Shown one piece after another: positions 5,453 to 7,281 of a DNA stretch of 7,281 nt. Location: positions 1-7,281 of the forward strand of contig USCC01000104.1 in assembly GCA_900553035.1 (NCBI GenBank), in the 5' to 3' direction. Within the stretch, counting starts at the first letter, position 1. Each line of letters opens with the position of its first letter. The notes below the pieces were generated by a model. That model was not told where the DNA came from and made no database searches. It saw only the letters and a list, made by a program, of their open reading frames with translations. A program made the position numbers and the translations under genes. The DNA comes from an uncultured Rhodospirillaceae bacterium (lineage in GTDB: Bacteria > Pseudomonadota > Alphaproteobacteria > CAAGCB01 > CAG-977).

Positions 5453-6685
5453 ATGGGCAAAATTCAGGACCGGATGCGTGAATTTATGACGAAGCTGTCA
5501 AAAGACGGGGCTTCGGCGCCTCCTTCCACGCCGCGTTCCCGCCGCCCGGCTGTTTCCGAAGAACGAAAAAAAGCCGAGGAGCAGAAGGAAAAAGCTCTGG
5601 CTCGGCTGAAGAACCGGAAAGTTCTCCGCCCCGGCAAAAAAGACTCGAAATACAATAAGCCGGACGGGAAATATGTAAAGCCTGAAGTTGGGCTTGATAA
5701 GAATCAGGTTAATCCTCGAATTATTCCCGAAAAAGAGCCCGTTCCGCCCGCCCCGCTTTCCGAGAATGAAATTCCCGTTTCCAAAGCGGAAGACGAACAG
5801 AAAAAATTGGGACTGGCCTCTCTTGTCAAACGGCTGCGCGGTGTTTCTCAGCTCAGGAAGAATAAGGGCGAATCCGAACGATCCTCCTTTCCCCGGCCTG
5901 TAACCGCGCCGGAAGAAGACTCTTCCGGAATAACGGATGACAGCGCGGACGAGCTGAAAAATTTTTACAGTGACGCTTCGGATGATTTTGTCGTCAATCC
6001 CCCGGACGAAAAAGCGCCTGACGAAACGGTGGCGACGGCATTATCGGTGGCTGTCGGGATCATCTACTGGGATGACATGGATCGCCTGGTTGACCGGGTC
6101 GTCACCATCCGCCGTCTGTTCCGCCGTCAGGGGGACATCCTGATTGATGCGTTCTGTCATGACCTGTCGGCTCCCCGCCTGATTTTTTTTTCACGGGTCG
6201 TACGCCTGTATGATCTGAAAACCTTCCAGACATATGAAGATCCCCGGGAATTTCTGCTTTACAGCGTCGCCGGCGTTTCCCGCGGGGGCGGCCGCCGGGA
6301 AGACGCTTTTGTCGCGGCTTTGTCCGAAGTCCGTTACGATCTGGCTGCTCTGGCCTTTGTCGCGCGAGCCGATTCTGAAAAAAGCGATGCCGAAAACCGT
6401 CTGATATTTGAATACGTAAAGGAACGGTGCGCTCATATTCCTTTTGATGAAAAGGAAATGTTCAGCTATATTTCAATGCTGTACCCGGATGAACAAAGTT
6501 TTTACGAAGCAGTGGACGTTATCGTCAAACAATCGCATAATGTACTGTATCCCTTCGTGGAAACGTTTTTGCAGCTGATTTTGTCCGATGGGGTGATTCA
6601 TGATAATGAACGGGAACTGTTGGCGGAATTGTTGTATATTTTGCGTTTAGAAGGTATAGAACTGAATATATTGGGCTTAAAATAG
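5453..6685 (+). CDS. Protein with disordered N-terminus, probable WYL-like domain and TerB-like domain
   Basis: A 410-residue protein without signal peptide or membrane helix, probably cytoplasmic. Residues 1-185 are low-complexity: a Lys/Glu/Arg-rich helical stretch (about 35-58), then Pro- and charge-rich linker, then an acidic Ser/Asp segment. Residues about 195-265 resemble the small beta-barrel of WYL-type domains: W206-D-D, strands around V216-V-T-I-R, then 'ILIDAFCHDLSAPRLIFFSRVVRLYD'. That layout matches the 'AyCh..-R-x-F-x-x-x-R-I' pattern (inference). Residues about 285-405 are helical and TerB-like, with two acidic motifs typical of that metal-binding fold: A306-D-S-E-K-S-D-A-E314 and S378-D-G-V-I-H-D-N-E386. 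ATG at 5453 is preferred to the one at 5447, because AAGGGA (5442-5447) then sits at normal spacing and would otherwise abut the start. An exported protein gene follows after 16 bp, in a likely operon. TerB domains occur in stress and tellurite-resistance contexts, but no other ter genes are here, so the role is unknown. Confidence 0.75.
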   Translation: MGKIQDRMREFMTKLSKDGASAPPSTPRSRRPAVSEERKKAEEQKEKALARLKNRKVLRPGKKDSKYNKPDGKYVKPEVGLDKNQVNPRIIPEKEPVPPAPLSENEIPVSKAEDEQKKLGLASLVKRLRGVSQLRKNKGESERSSFPRPVTAPEEDSSGITDDSADELKNFYSDASDDFVVNPPDEKAPDETVATALSVAVGIIYWDDMDRLVDRVVTIRRLFRRQGDILIDAFCHDLSAPRLIFFSRVVRLYDLKTFQTYEDPREFLLYSVAGVSRGGGRREDAFVAALSEVRYDLAALAFVARADSEKSDAENRLIFEYVKERCAHIPFDEKEMFSYISMLYPDEQSFYEAVDVIVKQSHNVLYPFVETFLQLILSDGVIHDNERELLAELLYILRLEGIELNILGLK

Positions 6686-6701
6686 GACGGAGGTTTAATT
6701 C

Positions 6702-7281
6702 ATGCAGGTACGTTCCTGGATTTTATGTTTTGTCGGCGTCGCTCTGATGGCTTTTTCATGTCCTGCCCGTGCACAGCAGGAAACCAATGATTCTCTGAGT
6801 TTTGAAGAGACTCTCAATAAGCAGTACGATCTGAAAAAACAGCAGATCAGCCGGCTCTTCCAGGACAAAGTGCAGAAAATTTCCGAACGGACCTCTCTGC
6901 CCGAGGAAATGCGCCAGGTTTTGATTCGCCAGGCTGATGAGGTCAGGGAATTTGACATGCGTATCCTCCAGCAGAAACTGGAAATGAAAATAAAGCATGC
7001 CAAGGAACGTGATGTTATTAAAGAGCGCCTGAAAAACGATGCAATGAACCGCGTCAAATGGATAATGGAAAACGAACGTGATTTCCAGGAGAATAAAAAG
7101 GCTAAGGAAGAAGGGAAAAAGATTCCGGCCGCTCCGTCTGAAGCGGCTCCGTCCGCCACGGCAGAAGCTATGAAGAAAGAAGAGGCTGTTGCCGCGCCGG
7201 CGGTTCCGTCTCCTGTGGCTTCGTCTGAAGCGGCTCCGTCCGTCGCGGCGGAAGCTATGAAGAAAGAGGAAGCTGTTGCCG
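6702..7281 (+). CDS. Exported coiled-coil protein with tandem Ala/Pro/Lys/Glu repeats (3' truncated)
   Basis: The frame opens at ATG 6702, with GGAGG (6689-6693) eight bases upstream, and stays open to the window end, giving 193 residues. Residues 1-24 form a signal peptide ending A22-R-A24 before Q25-Q, a good signal peptidase I site. Cys20 is preceded by A-F-S, which is not a canonical lipobox. Residues about 30-140 are highly charged, with few Gly or Pro, and look like long helices or coiled coil ('EETLNKQYDLKKQQISRLF', 'LEMKIKHAKERDVIKERLK'). From about residue 143 an Ala/Pro-rich region begins in which 'SEAAPS..AEAMKKEEAVA' recurs with a 29-residue period and continues past the end. The protein is probably periplasmic or surface-associated; the repeat part resembles an extended spacer. 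It follows the TerB-domain gene by 16 bp and likely shares its transcript. I do not recognise a family. Confidence 0.75.
   Translation, partial: MQVRSWILCFVGVALMAFSCPARAQQETNDSLSFEETLNKQYDLKKQQISRLFQDKVQKISERTSLPEEMRQVLIRQADEVREFDMRILQQKLEMKIKHAKERDVIKERLKNDAMNRVKWIMENERDFQENKKAKEEGKKIPAAPSEAAPSATAEAMKKEEAVAAPAVPSPVASSEAAPSVAAEAMKKEEAVA
7137..7281 (+). repeat. In-frame tandem repeat, 87-bp period, continuing beyond the window
   Basis: A block at 7137-7194 recurs at 7224-7281 with 53 of 58 positions identical. The start-to-start distance is 87 bp (29 codons), so the reading frame is kept. Four of the five differences are A/G changes and the fifth is C/T. The codons GAA-GAG in copy one are swapped to GAG-GAA in copy two, so the protein stays nearly the same. 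The intervening 29 bp, coding for Ala/Pro/Val/Ser, is seen only once, and the second unit is cut by the window end. Confidence 0.85.

Noticed and set aside
5079..5489. A 136-codon + strand open frame running into the TerB-domain gene.
   Set aside because: It is antisense to most of the DsbA-like gene and crosses the divergent promoter region, with no protein features.
6695..7159. A 154-codon - strand open frame at the right end.
   Set aside because: It is antisense to the exported repeat protein gene, which has a good ribosome binding site, signal peptide and in-frame repeats. The antisense product is Ser/Arg/Phe-rich, as expected from reversing Lys/Glu codons.

Overview
The window looks like the chromosome of a Gram-negative bacterium, most likely an alphaproteobacterium. 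Two genes encode exported envelope proteins, one with a lipobox and one with a type I signal peptide. The FrnE/DsbA-like protein and the TerB-domain protein also resemble alphaproteobacterial types. The lineage is an inference from protein style; no rRNA or other marker is present. Coding density is high. There is no tRNA, rRNA, CRISPR array, insertion sequence or integrase gene.

Positions 1-646 are the end of a prophage or phage-tail module on the + strand. It holds the C-terminus of a tail fibre/receptor-binding-like protein, then, one base later, a tail assembly chaperone family protein. A strong GC-rich hairpin at 678-706 closes it and also sits at the end of the convergent gene, so it probably terminates both.

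Positions 710-1634 (- strand) form a two-gene unit: a cysteine-rich lipoprotein, then a Cys-type glutathione peroxidase whose ribosome binding site overlaps the lipoprotein stop codon. A 160 bp divergent intergenic region (1635-1794) separates this unit from a 514-residue MFS transporter gene on the + strand (1795-3339).

The MFS gene converges, with a 2 bp gap, on a - strand pair: a DsbA/FrnE-like thioredoxin-fold protein with a CAWS active site (5368-4706), followed 50 bp later by an NSS/SLC6-type sodium-coupled amino-acid symporter (4655-3342).

A short divergent region (5369-5452) leads into a + strand pair. The first is a 410-residue protein with a disordered N-terminus, a probable WYL-like domain and a TerB-like domain. 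Sixteen bases later comes an exported, coiled-coil-rich protein with tandem Ala/Pro/Lys/Glu repeats, which is cut by the window end.

Overall this is a phage edge followed by ordinary envelope, transport and redox genes. No clearly new system is visible. The observations most worth checking are the WYL-like/TerB protein with its repeat-bearing exported partner, the Cys-rich lipoprotein coupled to the peroxidase, and the one-cysteine DsbA-like protein.
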